A stretch of 49,411 bases of DNA from a virus. The DNA is taken from positions 1 to 49,411 of the IMG/VR virus record IMGVR_UViG_3300032242_002878. The stretch is one strand, 5' to 3'. Positions 1-8,209 of this stretch are shown here, piece after piece. The position numbers and the translations under genes were made by a program. The notes below the pieces were generated by a model. It ran no database searches. It saw nothing but the letters and a program-made list of their open reading frames with translations, and had not been told where the DNA came from. The stretch's first letter is position 1. Every line of letters starts with the position of its first letter.

Positions 1-453
1 AGGATGAGTATGAAATGATTGATTTATTTTGGTTGGAAAAAACAAATAATTCAATGTTGGATCACCAAGTCGTGGTGGATAAACCATTAATGAATCAGAG
101 CAACCATCGATGTAAGAAAGCTTACCTGTACTAGTAACATCTTGTGTACCAACCAAATCATGTCCAATAAATCCCAAACGAAATACCACGAACAAATCAT
201 CAGTTGGATCTATTGTTACATCTTGATTTCTAACTGGAATAGAAAAATATTGGTTACTTTTTATATTATAATTTTTTTTACCAATATATAAAGAACTATT
301 ACCAAACGAAAAACCAAACATTGTTGACCATCCAACTTCTGATGCATCAATACAATGTATAGTCCTTGCCATCACAGAATATGTTGGATACATTGTATTA
401 CGTTTATCGATAACGTCGACTGTTTTTCTTTCTTCTGATGAATATATTATCAT
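1..453 (-). CDS. Probable cupin-fold protein, 3' end cut by window edge
   Basis: This reading frame is open from an ATG at 451-453 to the window edge, giving 151 visible residues with the C-terminus missing. The start lies directly after the stop codon of the upstream gene, so the two are translationally coupled. The visible end reads QSFHTHP (residues 145-151), which resembles the first metal-binding motif of cupins (HxH), preceded by a hydrophobic strand, YLFFP. Such small cupin-like proteins occur in other aquatic T4-like phages, but their substrate is not known to me. The first 140 residues are beta-rich with no other recognisable motif. It is the last visible gene of the recombination operon and follows a PP-loop enzyme and an unknown protein. 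The cupin call is inference from one motif at the edge. Confidence 0.6.
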   Translation of the reverse strand, partial: MIIYSSEERKTVDVIDKRNTMYPTYSVMARTIHCIDASEVGWSTMFGFSFGNSSLYIGKKNYNIKSNQYFSIPVRNQDVTIDPTDDLFVVFRLGFIGHDLVGTQDVTSTGKLSYIDGCSDSLMVYPPRLGDPTLNYLFFPTKINQSFHTHP

Positions 454-454
454 T

Positions 455-1060
455 TTACCAACCTTTATGCGTTTGTTTTATATAACTTAACGCTTCTTCA
501 TAATTTTTTTCAGAAACTAATTTTTTAATATTAGAGCGTTGATTATTTAAAAAAAACATAATATTTTTTTTATCTTCTATCTTCATCATTTCTCTTTTTA
601 TAATATCATCTAACGAATAATTGTATTCATTATTTTTTTGAAAATTACTTAAAAAAGTTCCAACTTCTCCAGTAAAATTATACAATCTAATTTCGTCTAA
701 AATATAAAAATCAGTCATTATATCTATGAAATTTTTAGTATACAGTTTTGTATAATTTACTACAAAAAGTTCGAAAAGTTCCCATATATGAAGCTCTAAA
801 GCTTCTTCTTTACATTTGTCGATTATATCTGTCGAATTAGTTTCTTTTCTTACAAGCATTACTTCGCCATTCGAAGTAATGTATCCAAAATGATGGATAT
901 ACTGTTTAATATTTTCTGGAATAAACCCATCAAATATTTCATATCTAAATTCACGAATAGGCGTATACCAAAGTTTATATTCTCTGATGGCAATTAATCG
1001 ACTATCGGATCCAACATACAAGTAATATCTGTTTGTAGTTTGAGGTTGTTCATTTTCCAT
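455..1060 (-). CDS. Hypothetical protein (201 aa)
   Basis: The product is not recognised. It starts with ATG at 1058-1060, overlapping the end of the upstream PP-loop gene by 11 bases, and stops next to the start of the cupin-like gene. The 201 residues are rich in aromatic and charged residues, for example RYYLYVGSDSRL near the N-terminus and a helical, Lys/Glu-rich C-terminal third. There is no signal peptide or membrane segment. Its position between an asparagine-synthase-like enzyme and a probable cupin suggests that the three are co-expressed and perhaps functionally linked. No catalytic motif is visible, so I assign no function. Confidence 0.8.
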   Translation of the reverse strand: MENEQPQTTNRYYLYVGSDSRLIAIREYKLWYTPIREFRYEIFDGFIPENIKQYIHHFGYITSNGEVMLVRKETNSTDIIDKCKEEALELHIWELFELFVVNYTKLYTKNFIDIMTDFYILDEIRLYNFTGEVGTFLSNFQKNNEYNYSLDDIIKREMMKIEDKKNIMFFLNNQRSNIKKLVSEKNYEEALSYIKQTHKGW

Positions 1061-2123
1061 TATTAATACATCCTATAATTTCTTCCATAGTCATGGAATT
1101 TAAATTTTCATCAAAAGCATAACATCTATCAAAATTACCCCAAACAAATTGTAAACTTCCTATCTTTGGCTTGTTGAGATAATTTACAAATTTAGTATGT
1201 TTGACTATGTATTCTTTAGCAGTGTATTTATACGAGTTTAATGTTTTTTGAATTTTTAAATCATGATTATCCAAAGACCATCTTTGAAATTCAGGAGTGT
1301 CAAAAAAATTAATAATTTTAGATACTTGTTCTTTTGGATTATCAAATCTACTTTGACTTAAAACTCTATACTTTACTAACTGCCATTTGTTTGTAAAATT
1401 AAACCACCACAAAAAATCAAAACAAGATTTGATTTCGAATGGACAATATTCGCATGTTTCTGAATACATATTAATGAATAAATCTATATCAAAATTTTTC
1501 GAAAATATTGTACTATAGAAGGTTTTAATATTATCTTTCCAAGGCATATGAATACCTTCTTCGCCATAATAATCAACTAAAGAAAGAATTATATCACTAC
1601 CAAAAAGTTGATCACCCAACTCACCTGTAATAATATAACCTTCATTAAGGAATATATTTGTATCAACAAGAGAATTAATGATTCTACCTTTAAATTTTTG
1701 ATTTATTACAGACCACATTTCTGGAAATTCTAAAATAGATCTATACGACATCAATATGTAAACACGTTTTAAATCTTCTTCATCCCATGTATTCATTATA
1801 CCAACAAGAGCAGAAGTACTATCAATACCGCCACTATACATCAAATAAACATTAGAACCTTTAGTTTTTTCTTTAATTTCTAATGCTGTTTTATGTACTT
1901 GATCTTCAAATGAAAAATTGTTATTAGGTAATGTTAATATTTCTTCAATAGTTTCTGAAGCTATAACGGATTTAAATGCATTTAGCTTATTACTATAATC
2001 AGAATTTATTCTGTTTATAGATTGAACAAAAGTTAATCTAGATTTTGGAATCCAACTAGGTAAATTTAATTTTGATCGTTTTGGATTATTACCACCAAAA
2101 TATATTAAAAGTTTTTTTTCCAT
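1050..2123 (-). CDS. Asparagine-synthase-like PP-loop ATP pyrophosphatase
   Basis: PP-loop enzymes activate a carboxylate or similar group by adenylation. Counting from the ATG at 2123, the P-loop SGGIDS lies at residues 97-102 and a second motif, GELGDQLFG, at 167-175 resembles the GDGGDELF motif of asparagine synthetase B and related amidotransferases. A CEYC pair (224-227) may bind metal. There is no N-terminal glutaminase domain with a leading catalytic Cys, so the protein would need free ammonia or another nitrogen or sulfur donor, or may do different chemistry. A GTG at 2135 that overlaps the gp46 stop is an alternative start without a visible ribosome binding site. The gene sits directly after gp46 and overlaps the next gene. 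The substrate is unknown. Confidence 0.75.
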   Translation of the reverse strand: MEKKLLIYFGGNNPKRSKLNLPSWIPKSRLTFVQSINRINSDYSNKLNAFKSVIASETIEEILTLPNNNFSFEDQVHKTALEIKEKTKGSNVYLMYSGGIDSTSALVGIMNTWDEEDLKRVYILMSYRSILEFPEMWSVINQKFKGRIINSLVDTNIFLNEGYIITGELGDQLFGSDIILSLVDYYGEEGIHMPWKDNIKTFYSTIFSKNFDIDLFINMYSETCEYCPFEIKSCFDFLWWFNFTNKWQLVKYRVLSQSRFDNPKEQVSKIINFFDTPEFQRWSLDNHDLKIQKTLNSYKYTAKEYIVKHTKFVNYLNKPKIGSLQFVWGNFDRCYAFDENLNSMTMEEIIGCINNGK

Positions 2124-2131
2124 AATATCTT

Positions 2132-3841
2132 TCACATTGCAATTTTACTGAAGTTTTTATGCTTCTCAAATTTAATTACGTTACTAAACTTATCATACAG
2201 CTGATCTGTTTTATGGCTGATGATGAATGTATTAGTATCAGTTGTCAAGTTATTTAGTATCTTAAGAAATTCTTCTGTTCCGTTCGAGTCTAGGGAGCTA
2301 TCGAAAACTTCATCCATAATAAGAAGATTAGTAGAGATAGAATTACGCAACTTAGCCACAGCACGCCATGTAAACAACACAGCAAGATTAATTCGCATCT
2401 TTTCACCCTCAGAAAATGAGGCGTAAGAGAACTCGTCTCTGAAGCGCGACTTGATTGTTTCATTAAATTCCTCGTCAAGTTCGAACTGTACAAAGAAATC
2501 CATAGCTGAAAGATACTTATTGATAAGCTTATTAATAACAGGAACATACTGCTTAATAATCCTTGATTTAATTCCACCATCTTTCAATAACATAGCAGCT
2601 GCTGTATAAATTTGCTTTTGATCCATAGCATCATTATATCGAACAGCAACTAAATTTAACTCAGTTTCCAACTCATTCATCTTATCTTCTTCGTCAGCTT
2701 CATGATAAGCATTGATATTTTGAATTTCTTTTTCAAGCTGATTACGATATTTTAACAACGAATCTATATTAGAACGAAGCTTGATATTTTGTATTTGCAA
2801 TGTTTGTACGTTAGCGTGTACTTCAATTACTTCGTTTAGACGAGCATTCGTTTCATCATATTGTTTAACAAGATCCGTAAGAGCAATATCAATATTTTCA
2901 ATTTCATTATTTTTAGAAATCATTGTTACTTCACGAAACTCGGGACTAATTGCTTGAGTGCAGGTAGGACAGTTCTCGTGTTTTTTAAAAAAGCTAATAT
3001 CATTATTAATCAATGCACGCTTTGCTTCAATCTTATGTCTTAGTTGCGACAGCTGATTAATACGCTTACTAATTTTAGGTTCGTCTTCGATACTTTCATT
3101 TAGATCATCTATCTTCTTTAAAAGATCCAAGCTTTGATTATTAAGCTGGGATATTTTTTCCATAGTATCATCAATAATATTGACTTTTTCTACAACAAGT
3201 TTTTCGTTGTTGTTTTGTTTTTCTAACAGCTGTTGCTTGATAATTTTGATTTTTTCCATCACAACTTTTTGATCAGTGTTGATGTCAGTAAGATCATTAT
3301 TGTTATTGGATATACGTTCCTTAAGAAGTAAATTCATAGTTGTGAATATTTGAAGATCAAGAAGATCCTCAATAATTTCTCTGCGCTGACCCCCAGGAAG
3401 CTGCATAAATGGTTGAAACGTAGCAGAGCCAAGAACAACTACTTGACAAAAAGACTTCTGATTTAACTTGAGAATTTGCTTCTCAAGAATTTCCTGATAG
3501 TCTTTCATTTCAGCTGATTGATTTAAAAGTACACCGTTCTGATATACTTCAAACACTGTTGGCTTTATGCCACGAACAATCTTATACTCATTAGTTGAAA
3601 TGTTAAATTCAATTTCAACAATAAGATCTTTCTTCGTGATTGTGTTGAGTAGTTGTGGCTTGTTAATCTTTCGAAAAGGTTTGCCGAACAGTGCAAACGA
3701 CAAAGCGTCGAGAATGGTAGACTTCCCAGCTCCATTCTCGCCGACAATAAGTGTGTTGTTTGATTTAGCTAAATCTATCTCTGTAAAAATATTACCAGTT
3801 GAGAGTAGATTTTTCCAACGCAGTTTTTTAAAAAATATCAT
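2132..3841 (-). CDS. 46: gp46 recombination endonuclease subunit (Rad50/SMC-like ATPase)
   Basis: gp46 pairs with gp47 to resect DNA ends for recombination-dependent replication and host DNA breakdown. The protein has the Rad50/SbcC layout: Walker A GENGAGKS at residues 34-41, a long central coiled coil, a zinc-hook CPTC at 291-294, then the ABC signature (FSEGEKMRIN) and Walker B (LLIMDEVFD) near the C-terminus. Its length, 569 aa, is close to T4 gp46 (560 aa). The start ATG overlaps the gp47 stop in an ATGA arrangement, which is typical of coupled subunits. Identification is secure from motifs and from the neighbouring gp47. Confidence 0.97.
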   Translation of the reverse strand: MIFFKKLRWKNLLSTGNIFTEIDLAKSNNTLIVGENGAGKSTILDALSFALFGKPFRKINKPQLLNTITKKDLIVEIEFNISTNEYKIVRGIKPTVFEVYQNGVLLNQSAEMKDYQEILEKQILKLNQKSFCQVVVLGSATFQPFMQLPGGQRREIIEDLLDLQIFTTMNLLLKERISNNNNDLTDINTDQKVVMEKIKIIKQQLLEKQNNNEKLVVEKVNIIDDTMEKISQLNNQSLDLLKKIDDLNESIEDEPKISKRINQLSQLRHKIEAKRALINNDISFFKKHENCPTCTQAISPEFREVTMISKNNEIENIDIALTDLVKQYDETNARLNEVIEVHANVQTLQIQNIKLRSNIDSLLKYRNQLEKEIQNINAYHEADEEDKMNELETELNLVAVRYNDAMDQKQIYTAAAMLLKDGGIKSRIIKQYVPVINKLINKYLSAMDFFVQFELDEEFNETIKSRFRDEFSYASFSEGEKMRINLAVLFTWRAVAKLRNSISTNLLIMDEVFDSSLDSNGTEEFLKILNNLTTDTNTFIISHKTDQLYDKFSNVIKFEKHKNFSKIAM

Positions 3842-4902
3842 TCTATAGCTAACGCCTCATTATAAAGTTCGACAATAGTTTGTTCGAGTTTGATCTTATC
3901 AAGGTTAGCAGAGTTTACCTGATCTATATATTTTTTGAAAATACCAATAGTTGACTCGGCTTCGTTTACGATATCTTCGTCTTCGGTAACGCCAAGGTTA
4001 AGATGATCTTCGACAATTTGCATTTCAAGCACACCAATTTTTTCGAATGCATCGATAAACCTATCGAATTTGTAAAGATCTGTTTTGTTTTGTACAATGA
4101 TCTTAACGATTTTACCTTTGAAATATTCAAGATCAAAACATTCTGGAGGCGACGTTTTAGATAGATCATCGTACCAGAACTTACCAAACATTGTAAACTT
4201 ATTTTCGATAAAAGTCAAGTCCCTGGTTTCTGTATCCAGGATGTGAAAGCCCTTACGATCATCATAGTCACTCCAAGTAAACTCAGCGTGGCTACCCAAA
4301 TAATGAATAGAACCATCACTGGAACGATGATGATAATGGCCACTGAGAACCATATCAAAACGATCAAAGAGTTTACGATCGTCTCCATGAGAGACCATTG
4401 ACCCACGATGCATTTCAAATCCCGCAAGTTCAAGGTGGCCCATAATAATTTGAGACGGCGTAGAGCGTATTTTGTCGAGGCAAAGTTGTCTGTTTTCATC
4501 ACATATCCATGGTAGCATTAATACAGTTGCACTATCAAATTCTACTTCGCGAGGAATTTGATCATAAACTCTAAAGGAGTACTTGTCTACGACGAGTTCT
4601 TGGAGCGCATTGACAGAGTTAGTGTTCTTAAAATAAGTATCATGGTTGCCAGCAATGAAGTGTACATTATACTCTCCATGAGAGAGAGGCTCAAGAAAAT
4701 CTTGACGAAGACGATTAGCTGTACGAATGTTTATATATTTACGACGATCTACCAGGTCGCCAAGATGAACGACATTACGAATATTGTTATCATCCAAATA
4801 AGGAAAAAATACTTCATCCAGAAATTTCTTACTGTTATCCATAAATGCAATGTTGTCATTGCGAATACCCCAGTGCGTATCAGTAATCAGCGCTATCTTC
4901 AT
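3838..4902 (-). CDS. 47: gp47 recombination endonuclease subunit (Mre11-like nuclease)
   Basis: This is the nuclease partner of gp46. The N-terminus carries the metallophosphoesterase motifs in order: TDTHWG (D8, H10), HLGDLVDRR, the AGNHDTY motif, and further on GHLEL and SGHYHHRS. These are the Mn-binding residues of the Mre11/SbcD family. At 354 aa it is close to the T4 protein (339 aa). The ATG at 4900-4902 overlaps the stop of the small gene before it, and the stop overlaps the gp46 start. The gene order 55-(small ORF)-47-46 matches other aquatic T4-like phages. Confidence 0.97.
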   Translation of the reverse strand: MKIALITDTHWGIRNDNIAFMDNSKKFLDEVFFPYLDDNNIRNVVHLGDLVDRRKYINIRTANRLRQDFLEPLSHGEYNVHFIAGNHDTYFKNTNSVNALQELVVDKYSFRVYDQIPREVEFDSATVLMLPWICDENRQLCLDKIRSTPSQIIMGHLELAGFEMHRGSMVSHGDDRKLFDRFDMVLSGHYHHRSSDGSIHYLGSHAEFTWSDYDDRKGFHILDTETRDLTFIENKFTMFGKFWYDDLSKTSPPECFDLEYFKGKIVKIIVQNKTDLYKFDRFIDAFEKIGVLEMQIVEDHLNLGVTEDEDIVNEAESTIGIFKKYIDQVNSANLDKIKLEQTIVELYNEALAIE

Positions 4903-5087
4903 CTAGCAGTTTTCTTCCTGTTATGCGAAAATGACATAATATTCTTATTGAGCGATTCTGTTATAAAAGATGCAGTAGCTTCTAATCTAAGAACATAATT
5001 GTTACGTTCGTTTTCACGAATTGATTTATCATTAATTTTTTCAACCAGATCTACAATATTAACTGGCACTAGGTGTAAGTTCTTCAT
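4899..5087 (-). CDS. Small hypothetical protein between gp55 and gp47 (62 aa)
   Basis: A 62-residue protein with ATG at 5085-5087. It overlaps the 3' end of gp55 by 29 bases in another frame and overlaps the gp47 start by 4 bases. The sequence is helical and charged (NDKSIRENERNNYVLRLEA in the middle) and ends in a basic tail, HNRKKTAR. The tight overlap on both sides makes it a real translated gene rather than a shadow frame. I know of no function. Small ORFs in this position are common in T4-like phages of aquatic bacteria. Confidence 0.75.
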   Translation of the reverse strand: MKNLHLVPVNIVDLVEKINDKSIRENERNNYVLRLEATASFITESLNKNIMSFSHNRKKTAR

Positions 5088-5616
5088 TTACTTCTTCCTC
5101 TACAAATTTTTCTAATCCTACTTTAGCTTTCTTTGAATTTTTAACTAACTTACTTTCAAAATTTCTAATAATATCATCTGAGTATTCGTTATGTTTGATT
5201 TGAATAAACTGACTGCCTTCTTGTTGTTCGTATAGTTCATCCATAATACCAGAGTTTTCAAAATTCTTATGTTTGATATATGCTTGCTTTTTCTCTTTAT
5301 GAATTCTACGTATGAAAGCATTCCAAGCAATTTGAGTAAAATACGCAAATGGATTATTAGATTTGTTTGGGTCAAAACTATGTGCAGCTGATACACAGTT
5401 TTCTATTGCATCAGAAATCATTTCGTCTCTGTATGAATATCCCATGAAATTAGGTTTTGTTGAAAGCTTATTACATATCAACATAAAACAAACACCAATG
5501 TAATCAGGTATTACAGGAATTGGTCTATTTTCTGCTTTTGCTTTTTCAACTTTTTCTTTATATATTACCATTGCATTATATAAATCTTTACCATTAACGT
5601 AATGCTTTTTTGCCAT
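5059..5616 (-). CDS. 55: gp55 late-transcription sigma factor
   Basis: gp55 is the minimal sigma-70-family factor that lets host RNA polymerase recognise phage late promoters (TATAAATA) with the sliding clamp gp45 as activator. The protein has 185 aa, the same length as T4 gp55. Residues 38-110 form the sigma region 2-like core, with SAAHSFDPNKSNNPFAYFTQ and then a helix, WNAFIRRIHKEKK, matching the T4 pattern FD..K..NP.AY.TQ..FNAF..RI.KE. The C-terminal segment GLEKFVEEE (167-175) resembles the hydrophobic/acidic clamp-binding tail of T4 gp55. The NATAAATA motifs elsewhere in the window are its expected targets. Confidence 0.93.
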   Translation of the reverse strand: MAKKHYVNGKDLYNAMVIYKEKVEKAKAENRPIPVIPDYIGVCFMLICNKLSTKPNFMGYSYRDEMISDAIENCVSAAHSFDPNKSNNPFAYFTQIAWNAFIRRIHKEKKQAYIKHKNFENSGIMDELYEQQEGSQFIQIKHNEYSDDIIRNFESKLVKNSKKAKVGLEKFVEEEVNEELTPSAS

Positions 5617-7067
5617 TATGCGCCCTTCAAATTAATTGGATAAATTCTATAATCAAACTTTTCCTCATTATAAATTGCTATACGTGTCATAAAATGTAAT
5701 AGTGTAAAATTCTGTCTTGATTTCCAAGTTAGATCATCAGCGATGTCATAAAGAGTTGCGCCATCTTTATCAGCTGACTTGCGTAATACGCGACCAATTG
5801 ATTGTAAATTTCGAATCTTGGATTTTGAAGGACTAGCAGATATAATGTTACGCAAACTAGGAATGTTAACACCTGTGGAGAAAGTTCCCACACTAGCGAT
5901 GATAATAGCTTCTTGTTGTGTTTCCAAAAATTTACGAATTTGTTCACGATCTTCTCCATCAACACCACCATGAACAAAATATACTTCACGACCACAATCC
6001 TTAATCATATCATACAATACTTTGCCATGTTTTTCAACAAATTGAAATAACAATAGCGTGTTACCCGACAGCGAAAGCGTCAGGTTCATAATAAATTTAT
6101 TACGTGCATCATTACGCACAAGATAATCTAACTCTGCTTGATAATCAAGCTTCGCTATTTGTTTACGTATTTCATCAGGATATTTTAATATTATAGCCTT
6201 AATTTCGAATTTAGTCAAGTGTTTTTGTTCAATTAGTTCGGCAGTACTAATAATGCGTTTAATAGGACCGAACAAACCTTCAAGAACAAGCTGATTAGTT
6301 TGAGTACCGTCAAGAGTACCTGTGAATCCAAAACGATATCTACAGCTATTAAGCTTAGACATAATGCTAGTAAGACTCTTCGCTTTAAATAAGTGTGCTT
6401 CATCGCCTATGACCACATCAAATTGTTCGAAGTATTTTTGAGGCATCTTATATATGGACTGCCAGGTTGAGATGGTAATTGGTTTATCCGTTTGTTTATC
6501 TTGCCCAGCAAAGATTCGATGAACGAACTTATCAGATACAAAGCCATAATCGCTAAAGTCAGAGGCAAGTTGGCTAACCAGAGAAGTAGTTGGAACAATA
6601 ATAAGAGTCCGTGCATTATAGTACCTCGTTATTAGGTAGATGATAAATGATTTGCCTGAGGCTGTTGGTGAGAGAAGTAAAGATCTACGATTACGTACAG
6701 CATGAACGAAAGCCTTTATTTGATAATCTCTAGGTTCATATTTCGATGGTAGGTTGATTGTTTTGACAAACTCTAATGCTTCTTTAACTGAAAATTCATC
6801 AGCTGAGAAATCTGATTTGTATACTATCTGATAGTTTCGTTTATCAGCAAACTCTTTCACATATTCATTGAGACCTGCGTAAAGCAAGCAAGACATAACA
6901 TTGTACAAACGTATTTTACCATCCCATACTTTGTTACGTACGGATGGCATAAACTTAGCACCTGGAACTTCGAAAGTGAAATATTCACTGAGTTCGAAAC
7001 CAATGCCAGGATCGCATGTTATTTTGTTATACGTCTCGTCGAAACGCTCGATCTCAATTATATCCAT
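5616..7067 (-). CDS. uvsW: UvsW DNA/RNA helicase
   Basis: UvsW is a superfamily 2 helicase that unwinds R-loops and branched DNA, shifting T4 from origin-dependent to recombination-dependent replication. The motifs are in order: a Q-motif-like RDYQ at 113-116, Walker A SPTASGKS at 133-140, DEAH at 222-225, GFTGTL at 247-252, and the C-terminal helicase motif SIGRVLRK. The N-terminal 100 residues match the small DNA-binding domain of the family. The length, 483 aa, is close to T4 UvsW (about 500 aa). The start ATG overlaps the uvsY stop by two bases and the stop touches the gp55 start. Confidence 0.96.
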   Translation of the reverse strand: MDIIEIERFDETYNKITCDPGIGFELSEYFTFEVPGAKFMPSVRNKVWDGKIRLYNVMSCLLYAGLNEYVKEFADKRNYQIVYKSDFSADEFSVKEALEFVKTINLPSKYEPRDYQIKAFVHAVRNRRSLLLSPTASGKSFIIYLITRYYNARTLIIVPTTSLVSQLASDFSDYGFVSDKFVHRIFAGQDKQTDKPITISTWQSIYKMPQKYFEQFDVVIGDEAHLFKAKSLTSIMSKLNSCRYRFGFTGTLDGTQTNQLVLEGLFGPIKRIISTAELIEQKHLTKFEIKAIILKYPDEIRKQIAKLDYQAELDYLVRNDARNKFIMNLTLSLSGNTLLLFQFVEKHGKVLYDMIKDCGREVYFVHGGVDGEDREQIRKFLETQQEAIIIASVGTFSTGVNIPSLRNIISASPSKSKIRNLQSIGRVLRKSADKDGATLYDIADDLTWKSRQNFTLLHFMTRIAIYNEEKFDYRIYPINLKGA

Positions 7068-7501
7068 TATGCTCCCATTGTAAATTTATGCCAATCAATT
7101 GCCGATTTAATTTGAAATCCCCTGTTGACTAGGCTTTTGATAATAGATTCGAGTAATTCTACTTTTTCTTGCTGCAATCCAATTTTTAAAGACAAAGCAA
7201 TAATTTCTCTGTCTCCTTCCATATACATAGGCATTTCTTGTTTAAGAATCATACCTCTAGATGGCATTTCCCAACCAAGTTCTTTAGTTTCAGCTGATGG
7301 ACCCTGTGTATAAAACTCATACTTAGCTAGTTTTAATGATTTCATTTCAGCTTCGTACTTACGCAACAGTAGCTTTTCACTAGTATATAGCTTATAATAT
7401 TTGTTATGTAATTTAGGTATCTTAATACTTTCAGTACCTAAATCAGTAGTATCGATATCGCTATCTGCGTCCCACTCTGTGTATATTTCTTCTAACTTCA
7501 T
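7067..7501 (-). CDS. uvsY: UvsY recombination mediator
   Basis: UvsY loads the UvsX recombinase onto gp32-coated single-stranded DNA. The 144 aa compare with 137 in T4. The pattern of the T4 protein is recognisable: an N-terminal MKLEEIYTEWDADSDID for MRLEDLQEELKKDVFID, a middle Lys/Glu helix followed by FYTQG, then the basic DMPMY-like central region and a C-terminal helix ending SLVNRGFQIKSAIDWHKF, matching SRGFAIKHIQDMRAF. It is the first gene of the recombination operon and has its own leader with possible sigma-70-type promoter elements. UvsX itself is not in the window. Confidence 0.9.
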   Translation of the reverse strand: MKLEEIYTEWDADSDIDTTDLGTESIKIPKLHNKYYKLYTSEKLLLRKYEAEMKSLKLAKYEFYTQGPSAETKELGWEMPSRGMILKQEMPMYMEGDREIIALSLKIGLQQEKVELLESIIKSLVNRGFQIKSAIDWHKFTMGA

Positions 7502-7513
7502 ATGACCTCACTT

Positions 7514-7549
7514 TAATCATATTATAGCTCAATTATTAGTAAAAGTATA
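7514..7549 (-). promoter_or_regulatory. Candidate early/middle promoter region upstream of uvsY
   Basis: The 48-base leader before uvsY contains two -10-like hexamers on the minus strand: TATAAT (7521-7526) and TATACT (7544-7549). The second has a weak -35 match, TTTACG, 17 bases upstream inside the preceding gene. No NATAAATA late motif is present. A promoter is expected here because the operon switches from late virion genes to recombination genes. The call is inference from sequence only. Confidence 0.35.
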
Positions 7550-8071
7550 CTATAATTTTACAACATCGTAAAGTACATATTTGAAATCTGCAGATGCAGT
7601 AATGTAATTAACTGTTTCTTCTGTTACATCGAACTGTAAATCAGAAAGAGAAACTGGGAATGCATCTCTAAATGTTATTTCAAATGCAGGAAGCTTAACT
7701 TGATTTAAAATTACTAATGTAATGTCGGATACAATACCTTCACCAGAAGCTTTTGGTGCAGCAGTTAATTTTTTATACTCTTCAAATTCATAAGGGAAAC
7801 CTAAATTTCTAATCCAGTTATGGACTTCAAACCAGTTCTGCATATCTTCGTCGACTTTAAAAGAAACTCTCAATGTACCGAATTCAAGATGTTCTCCTGA
7901 AATAGGAATATGAACAAATGGGTTTGGTTGTTCAGGGAAATTGACAGAAACAGATGGAAGATTTACTTGCTGGACGAAGAAATTTAAATGAGGGGAACGC
8001 TTGATTTGAAATACAATATTAAGCGGACTAAGAAAATTCTTATTGTATGGTGTGTTATCAATAGCAGTCAT
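7550..8071 (-). CDS. Second tail-tube-fold (gp19-like) virion protein
   Basis: The 173-residue protein shares the arrangement of T4-type tail tube proteins, and specifically of gp19 in this window. It has an early NFFVQQVNLPS strand like RFTCRGASLPA, a core VSFKVDEDMQNWFEVHNW like VTVMNDEDFLVRSMFEKW, and a C-terminal FPVSLSDLQFDVTEETV like FPTDVSEIALDWDTTNQ followed by a final beta strand. It is therefore probably a tube terminator, tail-completion protein or baseplate-tube adaptor. Its place just after gp23 is where aquatic T4-like phages often carry a tail-completion gene (gp3 position). It has its own late promoter and no strong terminator before uvsY. Confidence 0.65.
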   Translation of the reverse strand: MTAIDNTPYNKNFLSPLNIVFQIKRSPHLNFFVQQVNLPSVSVNFPEQPNPFVHIPISGEHLEFGTLRVSFKVDEDMQNWFEVHNWIRNLGFPYEFEEYKKLTAAPKASGEGIVSDITLVILNQVKLPAFEITFRDAFPVSLSDLQFDVTEETVNYITASADFKYVLYDVVKL

Positions 8072-8093
8072 CAGTACCTCCTGGAGCTATTGT

Positions 8094-8101
8094 TATTTAT
8101 T
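8094..8101 (-). promoter_or_regulatory. Late promoter motif AATAAATA upstream of tube-like gene
   Basis: The minus strand reads AATAAATA 23 bases before the ATG at 8069-8071, leaving room for the ribosome binding site CAGGAGGT. It fits the NATAAATA form of T4-like late promoters recognised by gp55. Confidence 0.6.
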
Positions 8102-8149
8102 ATCATCCTCTCATATATTATTATACTGGTAAACTGAAAAAAAGTCAAG

Positions 8150-8175
8150 AAAAAAGGGGACCCGAAGATCCCCTT
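8150..8175 (-). terminator. Rho-independent terminator after gp23
   Basis: On the minus strand AAGGGGA (8175-8169) pairs with TCCCCTT (8160-8154). The stem is extended by a U-G and a C-G pair and closed by a UUCG tetraloop (8166-8163), and it is followed by a T-run (8155-8150). This is a textbook intrinsic terminator 35 bases after the gp23 stop. It separates the abundant capsid transcript from the downstream tube-like gene. Confidence 0.93.
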
Positions 8176-8209
8176 AAAGTTTGCGGCTTGAAACCGTCTT
8201 ATTCCTAAC

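Noticed and set aside
1225-1232. TATAAATA on the minus strand inside the PP-loop gene
   Set aside because: It is in mid-gene, over 160 bases from any start codon; it encodes Lys/Tyr codons and is likely chance.
8072-8209. tRNA or small RNA gene in the longest gap
   Set aside because: The gap contains a terminator and a promoter but no cloverleaf-like pairing.
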